Assembly: GCF_024584805.1 (NCBI RefSeq)
Contig: NZ_CP075715.1
Coordinates: 3,468,026-3,532,025, forward strand
Origin: Streptomyces sp. FIT100
Lineage (GTDB): Bacteria; Actinomycetota; Actinomycetes; Streptomycetales; Streptomycetaceae
Direction of reading: 5' to 3'
DNA length: 64,000 bases
In this document: piece after piece, positions 1 through 12,952 of the stretch
Layout of the letters: every line of letters starts with the position of its first letter
Position numbering within the stretch: position 1 is the stretch's first letter
Notes under the pieces: model-generated
The model's input: the letters and a program-made list of their open reading frames with translations, nothing else
The model's database searches: none
Told to the model about the DNA's origin: nothing
Translations under genes and position numbers: made by a program

Positions 1-3517
<3,517 letters not shown>

Positions 3518-3533
3518 GCGGACACCGCTGTAT

Positions 3534-3576
3534 GACGGGAGGGCCCGGCGGCCGTGTGCCGCCGGGCCCTCCCGTC
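3534..3576 (+). terminator. terminator hairpin after serC
   Basis: A perfect 19-bp stem (3534-3552 with 3558-3576) around a 5-nt loop starts 17 nt after the serC stop. There is no long U tract, which is usual for Streptomyces terminators. Confidence 0.85.
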
Positions 3577-3640
3577 GTGTGGCCCTCCCGTCGTGTGGCC
3601 CTCCCGTCGTGCTGCCGGCCGTCGTGCTGTCCGCCGTCCG
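3571..3640. repeat. short tandem repeat after the serC terminator
   Basis: Two exact copies of the 16-mer CCCGTCGTGTGGCCCT overlap the right arm of the terminator. Degenerate CCGTCGTGCTG units follow. The stretch looks like slippage copies of the hairpin arm and has no coding signal. Confidence 0.6.
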
Positions 3641-3872
3641 CAGCGCCTGTTGTGCCCTTCGCGTGAAGACGGCGTGAAGCCGTCGTGCAGGACGGCCGAT
3701 ATCCGCGCTGTCGGACACCCCGCCGCATCCCTACGATCGACAGCGATCCGACGCACATTGACATGTTCACGCCTCAACCTCAATGAATCCCGGCGTGTGC
3801 ATGGGATCGGCTGGACCCCCCACGGTTCACCCGCAAGGCCAACCGACCACCCCTTCGATCGGAGTACGCATC

Positions 3873-4529
3873 ATGTCTGGTGCCTTACGCGCCGGTGCCG
3901 CCACCACGGCGGCCGTCGCCTCCCTGCTCGTCGCCGGTACCCCCGGCACCGCATCCGCGGGCATCGTCGCCCCGCCCGACAAGATCGTCATCGAGGTAGC
4001 CACGGTGAACGGCTCGGGCTGCAAGCAGGGGACCGCGGCGGTGGCCGTCTCCCCGGACAACACCGCGTTCACGGTCACGTACAGCGACTACCTGGCCCAG
4101 GTGGGCGGGGACTCGGCGCCCACCGACTTCCGCAAGAACTGCCAGCTCAATCTGATCGTCCACGTCCCGCAGGGCTTCACCTACGCCGTCGCCAGCGCGG
4201 ACTACCGCGGCTACGCCAGCCTCCAGCAGGGCGCCACCGCCGTCCAGAAGGCCTCGTACTACTTCCAGGGCTCGCCCGACACGGCCGCCAGGAACCACCC
4301 CTTCAACGGGCCTTACAACAACAACTGGCAGGCCACCGACGAGACCGAGTGGGGGCAGCTCGTGTGGGCCCCCTGCGGGGTGAAGCGGAACTTCAACATC
4401 AATACCGAACTGCGCGTCAACGCCGGCACCTCCGGCCCGTCGCAGACCAGCTTCATCACGATGGACTCGACGGACGGCGAGATCAACACCGTCTACCGGC
4501 TGGCGTGGAAGGAGTGCCCGGAGAGCTGA
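3873..4529 (+). CDS. secreted DUF4360-type protein
   Basis: A 218-residue exported protein. The N-terminus MSGALRAGAATTAAVAS has a hydrophobic core and an Ala-X-Ala-like cleavage region before GIVAPPDKIV. The mature part is beta-rich with conserved cysteines (CKQG, KNCQLN, APCGVK, KECPES) and the motif FRKNCQLNL, typical of the DUF4360 family of secreted proteins of unknown function. The frame extends upstream to 3783, but the signal peptide and an upstream GGAG support ATG 3873. It is monocistronic, between the serC terminator and a convergent gene. The biochemical role is unknown. Confidence 0.85.
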   Translation: MSGALRAGAATTAAVASLLVAGTPGTASAGIVAPPDKIVIEVATVNGSGCKQGTAAVAVSPDNTAFTVTYSDYLAQVGGDSAPTDFRKNCQLNLIVHVPQGFTYAVASADYRGYASLQQGATAVQKASYYFQGSPDTAARNHPFNGPYNNNWQATDETEWGQLVWAPCGVKRNFNINTELRVNAGTSGPSQTSFITMDSTDGEINTVYRLAWKECPES

Positions 4530-4571
4530 GCCGGCACGCCGTACGCATGCCACGGACGTACGGCTCCGGGT

Positions 4572-4603
4572 CGGGCCCCGCGCAGGCTGCCGCGTGGGGC
4601 CCG
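4572..4603. terminator. hairpin between convergent genes
   Basis: CGGGCCCC (4572-4579) pairs with GGGGCCCG (4596-4603) around a GC-rich loop. It lies 43 nt after the DUF4360 stop and can serve either strand. Confidence 0.55.
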
Positions 4604-4653
4604 TACCCCCCAGAACCACCTCCAGGGCCGCACCACAAGGACGGCACCCCAGA

Positions 4654-4692
4654 GCCGCACTCCAGGGGCGCACTCCAGGGCCGTACTCCAGG
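4654..4692. repeat. 13-bp tandem repeat, three copies
   Basis: Three units of the form GSCGYACTCCAGG lie head to tail between two convergent stop codons, with more diverged copies to the left. No gene is visible in 4530-4705. Confidence 0.6.
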
Positions 4693-4705
4693 GGCCGCCC
4701 GCCGC

Positions 4706-5737
4706 TCACCCCTGACGGCCGCCGCGCCCCCTGCGCCGGGACCGGACCGCCAGCGCCAGCACCGCGACGGCGATGACCGCGCCCGCCGGGCCGGCGAGAC
4801 CGCCGCCGACCCCGCTCCCGCTCTCCGGCGCCGAGGCCCCTCCGCTGCCGCCGCCGCTCGCCGACGCCGCGGGCGAGTCGCCGTCCGGCGACTCCCGCTC
4901 GTCCCCGCCGAGATTCCTGCGCACGACCTCGCTCTGCGCACCCTCCGTGCCGAACATCAGCGCCTTGCCGTCGGGCGTGTACGTCACCGACTCGGACTGG
5001 CCCTGCAGCGGGGCGCTGATCTGCTGGTCGTCGCCGAGGCGGCCGCCCTTCCACGCGTAGCCGCGGGCGCTGAAGTAGGAGCGCAGCACCAGCTCCTTGC
5101 CGTCCGGCGAGAACGCCCCGTCCGTCACCCACGGCACCTCGTCGATCCGCCGGAAGGTGTTCGTGCCCCCCGTCACCAGCCGGGCCGGCCCCTCGTACAG
5201 ACCGCCCCCGTCCTCGTTCTTGCTGGCGATGTACACCCGCCCGGTCTTCGGATGGACCATCATCGCCTCGGCGTTGCGGGGCCCGTCCTCGTACTTCACG
5301 ACGTACTGCGTCGCGCGCACCGTGACGTCCTTCAGCGACCGCGGCTCGGGGAACCGGTAGATCCACACGTGGTTCCAGGAGTCGGCGTTGTCCCCAATGT
5401 CGCCGACGTACACATAGCCATCGGGCCCTATGGAGATGGCCTCCATGTCGCGGGGCGTTCCCACGCCCCGCAGGGTGACGGTCGCGACGGTCTTCCCCGT
5501 CCGCGAGTCGACGGCGAACACCCGCGGCTCGTCCTGGTCGTTGTGCGTCCAGTAGACACCCGGGTGGGCGCGGCTCGCGGCGAGCCCGCTGGACTCGGTG
5601 ATCCTCGGGTCCTCGATCGTGAAACCGTCACCGCCGTCGGCGGCGACCGCGGCCGCGGCGGGCACGGCCGGCATGGCGGGCACGGCGGCGCCGAGCACCA
5701 AGGCAGCGGCAAGCAAGGTCGTACGCAACGAACGCAT
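4706..5737 (-). CDS. secreted, membrane-anchored beta-propeller protein
   Basis: A 343-residue protein with a signal peptide (MRSLRTTLLAAALVLG), a long repeat-like region and a C-terminal anchor. The middle contains EAISIGPDGYVYVGDIGDN, AEAMMVHPKTGRVY and SVTYTPDGKALMF, the periodic DG-turn pattern of beta-propeller blades. The tail is Gly/Ser-rich, then a transmembrane helix, then RSRRRGRGG, so the propeller sits outside the cell. The frame runs on upstream to 6523 but only as a shadow of the SGNH gene. ATG 5737 was taken; ATG 5752 is an alternative. No substrate can be named. Confidence 0.82.
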   Translation of the reverse strand: MRSLRTTLLAAALVLGAAVPAMPAVPAAAAVAADGGDGFTIEDPRITESSGLAASRAHPGVYWTHNDQDEPRVFAVDSRTGKTVATVTLRGVGTPRDMEAISIGPDGYVYVGDIGDNADSWNHVWIYRFPEPRSLKDVTVRATQYVVKYEDGPRNAEAMMVHPKTGRVYIASKNEDGGGLYEGPARLVTGGTNTFRRIDEVPWVTDGAFSPDGKELVLRSYFSARGYAWKGGRLGDDQQISAPLQGQSESVTYTPDGKALMFGTEGAQSEVVRRNLGGDERESPDGDSPAASASGGGSGGASAPESGSGVGGGLAGPAGAVIAVAVLALAVRSRRRGRGGRQG

Positions 5738-5806
5738 GCCCCAAGTGTCCATCGTCACGTCACCGGCCGGGGCCGCGCCCGCCGGGGGTCGGCCATCATT
5801 ACCCCC

Positions 5807-6496
5807 ATGCGTTTCCTGTTCGTCGGTGACTCCATGACAATCGGCCGCGCCGGCGACTACACCTGGCGCTACCGGATGTGGCAGCACCTCAACCGCTCCT
5901 TCGGCGGGCCGTACAAGATCGTCGGCCCGCGTACCGAGCTGTACGACACCGGCGCCGACGCCGCCGTCTCCACCGCCTACGCCGATCCGGACTTCCCCGC
6001 CCACGCCCGCCGGCACCTGGCCGGCTGGGGCGAGGGCTGGCTGCACATGGCCCCGCTGATAGAGGAGGCGGTGGCCGCGGCCAAGGCGGACGTGCTGCTC
6101 GTCTCGCTGGGCCTGATCGATCTCGGCTTCTACACGAACAGCAGTCAGACCGCCCGCAACACCCGCGAGTTCATCGCCGCGGCCCGCACCGCGAACCCGC
6201 ACGTCCGGGCGGTGCTGCTGCCCGTCATCCGCAACGTACGGGCACTGTCCGACGCGCCCTTCGCGGCCGAGTGCGAACGCTTCAACGAACTCCTCGCCAA
6301 GGCGGTCGCCGACCTCGACTCCCCCTCGTCGCCGCTGCTGCTGGCGTCGCCGCCGGAGTCGTACGACATCCACACGGACACCTACGACGGCACACACCCG
6401 GGCCCGTCCGGCGAGCACAAGCTGGCCGCGGCCTTCGCCGACGCGATGCACCAGGCGTGGGACCTGGGCGGACCCTACGAGCCCGCCTTGCGCTGA
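5807..6496 (+). CDS. SGNH/GDSL-family hydrolase
   Basis: A 229-residue esterase/lipase-fold protein. Block I is FVGDSMTIG with the nucleophile serine at about residue 9. Block V is DGTHPGPSGEHKLA, carrying the catalytic Asp and His. The middle block reads SLGLIDLGFYTNSS rather than the usual GxND, so the oxyanion-hole Asn is shifted or replaced. No signal peptide is visible, so it is probably cytoplasmic. ATG 5807 is set by the GDS motif lying immediately downstream. It is divergent from the propeller gene. Confidence 0.85.
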   Translation: MRFLFVGDSMTIGRAGDYTWRYRMWQHLNRSFGGPYKIVGPRTELYDTGADAAVSTAYADPDFPAHARRHLAGWGEGWLHMAPLIEEAVAAAKADVLLVSLGLIDLGFYTNSSQTARNTREFIAAARTANPHVRAVLLPVIRNVRALSDAPFAAECERFNELLAKAVADLDSPSSPLLLASPPESYDIHTDTYDGTHPGPSGEHKLAAAFADAMHQAWDLGGPYEPALR

Positions 6497-6577
6497 GCAG
6501 GATTTTCCGGGGATGCGAAGCACGCGGGGTGAGGTGACCCTGGAGAAGCGGGGGGCTCACCTCGAAGGAGGACGTCC

Positions 6578-6784
6578 ATGTCCATGATGGACAAGATCAA
6601 GCAGATGCTGAAGGGCCACGAGGACCAGGCTTCCAAGGGCATCGACAAGGCCGGCGACATGGTCGACGACAAGACCCAGGGCAAGTACAAGGGCCAGGTC
6701 GACACCGCCCAGGACAAGCTCAAGGACCAGCTCGGCGTCGACCAGGGCGACCAGGGGCAGAACCCGCCCCCGCAGCAGCCCTGA
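6578..6784 (+). CDS. MT0933-type small antitoxin-like protein
   Basis: A 68-residue, Lys/Asp/Gln-rich protein: MSMMDKIKQMLKGHEDQASK, then GIDKAGDMVDDKTQGKYKGQ. This is the pattern of the MT0933/Rv0909 antitoxin-like family (PF14013), which also resembles CsbD stress proteins. A strong Shine-Dalgarno (GAAGGAGG) precedes the ATG. No toxin gene lies next to it: the neighbours are an SGNH hydrolase and a CBS protein. A stand-alone stress-type role is therefore as likely as a toxin-antitoxin role. Confidence 0.85.
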   Translation: MSMMDKIKQMLKGHEDQASKGIDKAGDMVDDKTQGKYKGQVDTAQDKLKDQLGVDQGDQGQNPPPQQP

Positions 6785-6846
6785 CGGCCGCACGCCACGT
6801 CACGCCTCGCGTGACGACGCCCTCACGTGGCGAAGGTAGGGAACCA

Positions 6847-7287
6847 ATGACCGGGAACACCCAGCTCACCGCTCGCGACATCATGACCGGCGGCGTACAG
6901 TGCGTCGGCGCGCACCAGTCGCTGCTGGAAGCCTCGCAGATGATGCGCGACCTGAACGTCGGCTGTCTGCCCATCTGCGGCGACAACAACCGGCTCACCG
7001 GCCTGATCACCGACCGCGACATCGTCGTCCAGTGCTGCGCCGAGGGCATCGACCCCGCGACGGTCCAGGCCGGCTCCCTGGCCGGCGAGCTCCACTGGAT
7101 CGACTCCGGCGCCGGCGCCGACGCCGCCCTCGCGATGATGGAGCAGCACCAGGTCAAGCGGCTGCCGGTGATCGACGTCAAACACGGCCACCAGCTCGTC
7201 GGCATGATCACGGAGGCCAACCTCGCGAAGAACCTCACGGACGCGCAGATCGCGGAGTTCGCGACCAGGGTCTACGCGAACGTCTGA
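6847..7287 (+). CDS. CBS-pair domain protein
   Basis: A 146-residue stand-alone Bateman module. CBS1 spans about residues 8-65 (ARDIMTGGVQCVGAHQS, LTGLITDRDIV) and CBS2 about 75-135 (VKRLPVIDVKHGHQLVGMIT). Such modules bind adenosine nucleotides or other ligands, and in actinomycetes they often respond to stress or dormancy. There is no attached catalytic domain. The GAAGGTAGGG stretch before ATG 6847 is the likely ribosome site. It lies 62 bp after the MT0933-type gene on the same strand. Confidence 0.9.
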   Translation: MTGNTQLTARDIMTGGVQCVGAHQSLLEASQMMRDLNVGCLPICGDNNRLTGLITDRDIVVQCCAEGIDPATVQAGSLAGELHWIDSGAGADAALAMMEQHQVKRLPVIDVKHGHQLVGMITEANLAKNLTDAQIAEFATRVYANV

Positions 7288-7432
7288 CGCGTCTGACGCG
7301 CCCGCCGTGTCCACCGCGTCCGAGTCCGACGCGTTCTCGTTCGGCGCGTTCTCGGCGCGTTCTCGTACGACGACGTCGGGGCGGCACTCACCGCGTGGGT
7401 CACCCACTGCGGCGGGGCCGCCCCGGAGCGTC

Positions 7433-8533
7433 TCAGGCGCCCGCACTCGGTCGCATCGGGGCCGGGGGCACCGAGCCCGGCAGTTTCGGGCTCGGAGGCC
7501 TCGATGCCGGGGGCACCGTGCTCGGAAGCCTTGGGCTCGTGAGCTTCGGGCTCGGCACGATCGTGCCCGGCGCCTTGGAGCTGGGGGCCACCGCGCTCGG
7601 CGGCTTCGGCGTCGGCACCTTGGTGCTCGGCGCCACGGGGGCCGGCGGCTTCGCAGTCGGCGCCACCGCACTGGGGACCTGGGGACTCGGCGCCTTGGTG
7701 CCCGGCGCCACGGCGGTCGGCGGCTTGGTACTCGGCGGCTTGGGGCTCGGCGCCACCGCGCTGGGCACCTTCGCGTTCGGCGCCTTGGGACTGGGCGCCT
7801 TCGGGCTCGGGGCCGCAGGGGTGGGAGCCTTCTCCCCGACACGCCGGCTGGATTCGAGGTGCGCGAAGACCACCAGGTTCTGGTTGTAGTCCTTCGCGCT
7901 CTTGTCGTACTCACCCGCGCACGTGATCAGGCGCAGCAGCGCCTGCGGGGTGTCGTCGTAGACGCGCGCGCTCGGGAAGGTCTTCTTGTCGAACGTCTCG
8001 ACGGAATCGACCTTGAACGTGGCGATCGTGCCGTCCTCGCGGGTGATGTCGACCATCCTGCCCGGCTTGAGCTCGCTGAGGCCCACGAACACGGCCGGCC
8101 CGGTCATCGTGTCGAAGTGGCCCGCGACGATCGCCGTACCGCGTTCGCCGGGGGTGGGACCGTCCTTGTACCAGCCGACCAGGTTGTTGTTGTTGACCGG
8201 CGGCGAATTGAGCTGGCCGGTGGGGCTGAGCCCCAGCGGGATGAACGGCGCGTCGACCGAGATGTAGGGGATCTGGAGCCGCTTCGGATTGGACGCGGAC
8301 AGCGCGGGGCCGGGGCTGGCGTGCGGGGCGGACGAGGGGCCCGCGGCCCTCGGGGTCATGGCCGCCGCCGGTTTGCCCGACCGGTCGTTCCCCGCGGTGG
8401 CGTCGAACGCGCCGTAGATCAGGAGGGCGCCCACCCCCACCGACACGACGGGCCACAGCAGGGCCTTCCGGAGGGAGCGGAAGGTGCCTTCGGAGCGGTA
8501 CGGGGACGGGCCGGACGGCTGCCGGAAGATCAT
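7433..8533 (-). CDS. class E/F sortase with long basic proline-rich tail
   Basis: A 366-residue membrane transpeptidase. There is an N-terminal transmembrane helix (LLWPVVSVGVGALLIYGAF), a linker, then the sortase domain at about residues 80-230. Catalytic residues are visible: His in VAGHFDT, Cys in LRLITCAGEYD and an Arg after VVFAHLESS. Residues from about 235 to the end are a low-complexity Pro/Ala/Ser/Lys tail with PSPKAP-like repeats. The tail carries many Lys/Arg and almost no acidic residues. Family members usually stop soon after the catalytic domain, so the tail is unusual. ATG 8533 precedes the membrane helix. It follows the acidic repeat protein gene, its likely substrate. Confidence 0.9.
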   Translation of the reverse strand: MIFRQPSGPSPYRSEGTFRSLRKALLWPVVSVGVGALLIYGAFDATAGNDRSGKPAAAMTPRAAGPSSAPHASPGPALSASNPKRLQIPYISVDAPFIPLGLSPTGQLNSPPVNNNNLVGWYKDGPTPGERGTAIVAGHFDTMTGPAVFVGLSELKPGRMVDITREDGTIATFKVDSVETFDKKTFPSARVYDDTPQALLRLITCAGEYDKSAKDYNQNLVVFAHLESSRRVGEKAPTPAAPSPKAPSPKAPNAKVPSAVAPSPKPPSTKPPTAVAPGTKAPSPQVPSAVAPTAKPPAPVAPSTKVPTPKPPSAVAPSSKAPGTIVPSPKLTSPRLPSTVPPASRPPSPKLPGSVPPAPMRPSAGA

Positions 8534-8648
8534 GTGAGGGTGCCTTTCGGGCGGTGATGCGGGTGAAGCGGGGTTCCGGCTGAAGCGGTGCGCGGACACG
8601 GCGGAGAGAGGACGCCGTCCCGCCGAACCGCCACGGAAACGTCACCGC

Positions 8649-8682
8649 CGCGGCCACCGTCCCGGGAAGGACGGTGGCCGCG
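8649..8682 (-). terminator. terminator between acidic protein and sortase genes
   Basis: A perfect 14-bp stem (8649-8662 with 8669-8682) around the loop CGGGAA lies 34 nt beyond the stop of the acidic repeat protein. The sortase would need its own promoter or read-through. Confidence 0.8.
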
Positions 8683-8716
8683 ACTACGCAGCGATACGGC
8701 TACTGGTGCGACCGCG

Positions 8717-9889
<1,173 letters not shown>

Positions 9890-10236
9890 GGGAAATTCCT
9901 TTCGCCGCGACTGCGACGGCTGACACATCGTCGGCTCATCGGATCGCAGCAGCGACTCCGACAACCGTCAGCCGGATTCCGGGGGCCCACCACCCGAGAT
10001 CGCTGCATTCGAGGTACCTCGTGGGCTTTTCGGGTGGCGATCTGCCCGATAATCACCCGTTGGAGGGCCACACGAAGCGAGTCGCACGCACCGTGCGGAG
10101 CCCCGGGCCCCACCGCCGCCTCCATCTGAGGCACCCTCACGTCGGTCCGGCCGCGAGGGCGGACGGCGCGCCGCCGGCCCCGTGCCCCGCGCGCACCCTT
10201 GCCTGGAGTGCGCTCCAACGCGTTGGCTGGTGGCCC
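9890..10236. promoter_or_regulatory. divergent intergenic region with MerR-type promoter
   Basis: 347 bp lie between the acidic protein and the aldo/keto reductase, with no convincing gene. TTGCCT (10199-10204) is followed by the dyad TGGAG-N4-CTCCA (10204-10217). A -10-like position 19 bp after the -35 falls at 10224. Such wide-spacer promoters with a central dyad are typical of MerR-family control. The start would fall at the reductase ATG. Confidence 0.4.
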
Positions 10237-11226
10237 ATGGAGTACACGCAGCTCGGACGCACAGGACTCAAGGTCAGCCGGCTCGTCCTCGGCACGATGA
10301 ACTTCGGACCGCAGACCGACGAGTCCGACAGCCATACGATCATGGACACCGCGCTGAACGCGGGAATCAACTTCTTCGACACGGCGAATGTCTACGGCTG
10401 GGGCGAGAACAAGGGCCGGACGGAAGAGATCATCGGGAACTGGTTCGCGAAGGGCGGCGACCGCCGCGACAAGGTGGTCCTCGCCACGAAGGTGTACGCG
10501 AACATGGCCGCGGACGGGGACGCCTGGCCCAACCACGACAAGCTGTCCGCCCTGAACATCCGCCGCGCCGTCGACGCCAGCCTCCGGCGGCTCAAGACCG
10601 ACCACATCGACCTGTACCAGTTCCACCACATCGACCGGAGCACCCCGGTCGAGGAGATCTGGCAGGCCGTCGACGTACTGATCCAGCAGGGCAAGATCCT
10701 CTACGCGGGGTCGTCGAACTTCCCCGGCTGGAAGATCGCCCAGACGAACGAGACCGCGCGCCGCCTCGGCTCGTACGGCCTGGTCAGCGAGCAGTGCCTG
10801 TACAACCTGGCGGAGCGGCGCGCCGAGATGGAGGTCATCCCGGCGGCGCAGGAGTACGGCCTCGGGGTCATCCCCTGGTCGCCGCTGCACGGCGGTCTCC
10901 TCGGCGGCGTGATCAAGAAGGAGACCGAGGGCGGCCGCCGGTCGGCAGGCCGCTCGGCGGACGCGCTCGCCGACACGGCGGTGCGGGCCCAGGTGCAGGC
11001 GTACGAGGACCTGCTCGACAAGCACGGTCTCGCCCCCGGCGAGGTGGCCCTGGCCTGGCTGCTCACCCGCCCCGGCGTGACCGGCCCGATCGTCGGCCCC
11101 CGCACCGCCGACCAGCTGGCCTCGGCGCTGCGGGCGCTGGAGCTGGAGCTGGGCGAGGAGCTGCTGGCGGGCCTCGACGAGATCTTCCCGGGTCCCGGGC
11201 CGTCGCCGGAGGCCTTCGCCTGGTAG
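10237..11226 (+). CDS. aldo/keto reductase
   Basis: A 329-residue NADPH-dependent oxidoreductase with the (beta/alpha)8 fold. The catalytic tetrad is visible: Asp in FDTANVYG, Tyr in VYGWGENKG, Lys in VLATKVY and His in YQFHHID. The C-terminal cofactor region ITGPIVGPRTADQL is also typical. The set resembles the YajO/Tas-like group (AKR11/12). The frame opens at 9853, but the first residue of the fold is MEYTQLGRTGLKVS, so ATG 10237 is the start. The upstream dyad suggests MerR-type control, but no merR gene is adjacent. Confidence 0.92.
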   Translation: MEYTQLGRTGLKVSRLVLGTMNFGPQTDESDSHTIMDTALNAGINFFDTANVYGWGENKGRTEEIIGNWFAKGGDRRDKVVLATKVYANMAADGDAWPNHDKLSALNIRRAVDASLRRLKTDHIDLYQFHHIDRSTPVEEIWQAVDVLIQQGKILYAGSSNFPGWKIAQTNETARRLGSYGLVSEQCLYNLAERRAEMEVIPAAQEYGLGVIPWSPLHGGLLGGVIKKETEGGRRSAGRSADALADTAVRAQVQAYEDLLDKHGLAPGEVALAWLLTRPGVTGPIVGPRTADQLASALRALELELGEELLAGLDEIFPGPGPSPEAFAW

Positions 11227-11277
11227 CCGGCGCATCGCCGATGGCAGCGCGGTGGCCGTGCCGGTCGCAGGCCGAGG

Positions 11278-11367
11278 TCAGCGACCGAGCACGGCCGCCA
11301 CGGCGACGACGACGAACATCAGCACGAGCACACCGGCCATGATCCGGTTCCTGGTCTTCGGGTCCAC
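11278..11367 (-). CDS. 29-residue single-pass membrane microprotein
   Basis: A small ORF with a GTG start encodes a short polar head (VDPKTRNRIM) followed by an uninterrupted hydrophobic helix, AGVLVLMFVVVAVAAVLG, and a final Arg. The layout is that of a one-helix membrane protein with a cytoplasmic basic N-terminus. I recall near-identical small hydrophobic proteins in other Streptomyces at this position, but cannot check. There is no clear Shine-Dalgarno. It is convergent with the aldo/keto reductase. Confidence 0.6.
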   Translation of the reverse strand: MDPKTRNRIMAGVLVLMFVVVAVAAVLGR

Positions 11368-11444
11368 CGTTCGAGCGTAACCGCACCGAGAAGATGATCT
11401 ATAGTGCGGTCCCTCATCACCGACGATCAAGGGAGGGGATTTCC

Positions 11445-11924
11445 ATGCGTCGGATCTTCAAGGGGATCGCAGTGGGGTCCGCGGTGGCAGGCAGCCTGAT
11501 CCTGGGCTCGGGCCAGGCGGTGGCGGCGCCGCTCTGGCAGCCCATCAGCGGTCCGTTCACCAGCTGCGCGAAGACCGTGGGGCACACCGCAGTGAGCGGT
11601 GTGAACTTCCAGGGCTGTCTCATCGTCAACGCCAACATGGACGCCCAGGTCGTCCTCGTCGTGAACAACCACTCCGGCAGGGCCGTCACGATCTCCGGCC
11701 AGATCGAGAGCGACTTCGGCAACGCCTCGTGTGTGCAGACGACGCTCAACACCGGAACCCAGCGTGCCTGCTACGGACCCACGTCGGCGCTCGCCCAGTG
11801 CCGTGAAGGCCACGCCGACGTCGCCGGCCCGTACGGCGGCACGGTGCGCTTCACCGTCGAGGGTGTGGTGAACGAGATGGAGTCCACCACGGCGTGCAAC
11901 GGCTACGCGGACCCCGTGGACTGA
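11445..11924 (+). CDS. small secreted protein, unknown family
   Basis: A 159-residue exported protein. MRRIFKGIAVGSAVAGSLIL is a signal peptide ending near QAVAAPLW. The mature part has six cysteines (TSCAK, QGCLI, NASCVQ, RACYG, AQCRE, TACNG), which suggests up to three disulfides, and a beta-rich pattern. A good Shine-Dalgarno (GGGAGGGG) sits 7 nt before ATG 11445. It is monocistronic and ends in a small hairpin. The function is not recognisable. Confidence 0.8.
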   Translation: MRRIFKGIAVGSAVAGSLILGSGQAVAAPLWQPISGPFTSCAKTVGHTAVSGVNFQGCLIVNANMDAQVVLVVNNHSGRAVTISGQIESDFGNASCVQTTLNTGTQRACYGPTSALAQCREGHADVAGPYGGTVRFTVEGVVNEMESTTACNGYADPVD

Positions 11925-11945
11925 CCTGCAAGGCCGGAGGCCCTG

Positions 11946-11963
11946 CCGCTCCGCCTGGAGCGG
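11946..11963 (+). terminator. hairpin after the small secreted protein
   Basis: CCGCTCC (11946-11952) and GGAGCGG (11957-11963) form a 7-bp stem with a 4-nt loop, 22 nt past the stop codon. Confidence 0.5.
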
Positions 11964-12042
11964 TTCCACGGACACTGCGCACGTACAGGTGTTGGGCCGG
12001 CGCGCACAGCATCGTCCGCGCCGGCCACCGGAGTTGACCGCC

Positions 12043-12606
12043 TCATCCGGCGAGCGGCCAGGCGTCGACCGTCTCGTAGCGGGGCTGTTCCCGCTCGATC
12101 CCGCCCCTGGGCAGGTTGCTGCGGACGAGCGCCAGCTCGGACACGGTCCAGGGCGCGCCCTCGAAGCCGTTCAGCTCGTCGACGTACGGCCGGAGGTCCG
12201 TGTCGGCACGGGTGCGGGCGATGGTCAGATGGGGGTGGTAGGCGCGGTGCTCGTCCATCGGGACGCCCGAGCGCCGCGCCGCCGCGTCCGCGCGCTCGGC
12301 GAGCATGCGCATCTCCTCGATCCCGCCGGCGGCCCCGATCCACAGGGTCCGCCGTCCGAAGCGCCCGGCCCCGTGCAGACGCAGCCGGAACTCATCGCTG
12401 CGGTGGGCTGCGCGTCCGAGCCGCTCGCGCAGCTCGGGCACGGTCCGCTCGTCGACCTCGCCCATGAAGGCGAGCGTGAAGTGCCAGCCGGGCCGCCCGG
12501 TCCAGCGCAGTCCGTGCGAGCCGGGGAGAGCATGCAGCGGGTCGACGGCGGCTCCGAGCTCGCGCAGGGCCTCGTCGGGCGGGAGCACGGCGGCGAAGAG
12601 TCTCAT
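12043..12606 (-). CDS. thpR: RNA 2',3'-cyclic phosphodiesterase (2H family)
   Basis: A 187-residue member of the 2H phosphoesterase superfamily, historically called 2'-5' RNA ligase. The two HxTx catalytic motifs are present: HFTL near residue 42 and HLTI near residue 126. The N-terminal MRLFAAVLPPDEA is diagnostic for ThpR/LigT. The enzyme opens 2',3'-cyclic phosphates on RNA ends. ATG 12606 begins the conserved N-terminus. It is divergent from the ribbon-helix-helix/Fic pair and monocistronic. Confidence 0.93.
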   Translation of the reverse strand: MRLFAAVLPPDEALRELGAAVDPLHALPGSHGLRWTGRPGWHFTLAFMGEVDERTVPELRERLGRAAHRSDEFRLRLHGAGRFGRRTLWIGAAGGIEEMRMLAERADAAARRSGVPMDEHRAYHPHLTIARTRADTDLRPYVDELNGFEGAPWTVSELALVRSNLPRGGIEREQPRYETVDAWPLAG

Positions 12607-12675
12607 ACGGCCAGTTTGCGACAGTGGGCGATCAGCTGTGCACGGTTCTCACTCGAAGCCGAAACTCCCCTTTTG

Positions 12676-12687
12676 GTCTGCGCAGAC
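12676..12687. promoter_or_regulatory. perfect 12-bp palindrome, putative toxin-antitoxin operator
   Basis: GTCTGCGCAGAC is fully self-complementary and lies 19 nt before the ATG of the ribbon-helix-helix gene. Antitoxins of this class usually bind such sites to repress their own operon. Confidence 0.45.
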
Positions 12688-12706
12688 ATCGTGCAAGCAT
12701 GGGGCC

Positions 12707-12952
12707 ATGGCTACCAGGATGCTCAGCGTGCGGATAGACAGCGAGACGCTTGAGTCGGTGAAGGAGCGGGCCGCGGCCCGGGGCATGACCGTCCAGGAGT
12801 ACGTGGTCGGGCGGCTCCAGCGGGACGAGTTCGAGGAGCAGTACCGGGAGGCGGTCATCGAGACGCTGGAGCTGTACGGCGATGTGCTGGCCGCGGCGGA
12901 CCTCGACGACGCCCCGCCGGGAGCGGGCCGTGAGGAGTCCGCCGCCGCATGA
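12707..12952 (+). CDS. ribbon-helix-helix antitoxin of a Fic-type module
   Basis: An 81-residue protein. MLSVRIDSETLESVKERAAA is a ribbon-helix-helix strand and helix; RGMTVQEYVVGRLQRDEF completes the fold. The C-terminal half is acidic and flexible, as expected for a part that wraps around a toxin. Its stop overlaps the next start by 4 nt (ATGA), so the two genes are translationally coupled. The palindrome just upstream supports autoregulation. The same fold recurs as an orphan at 15378. Confidence 0.85.
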   Translation: MATRMLSVRIDSETLESVKERAAARGMTVQEYVVGRLQRDEFEEQYREAVIETLELYGDVLAAADLDDAPPGAGREESAAA

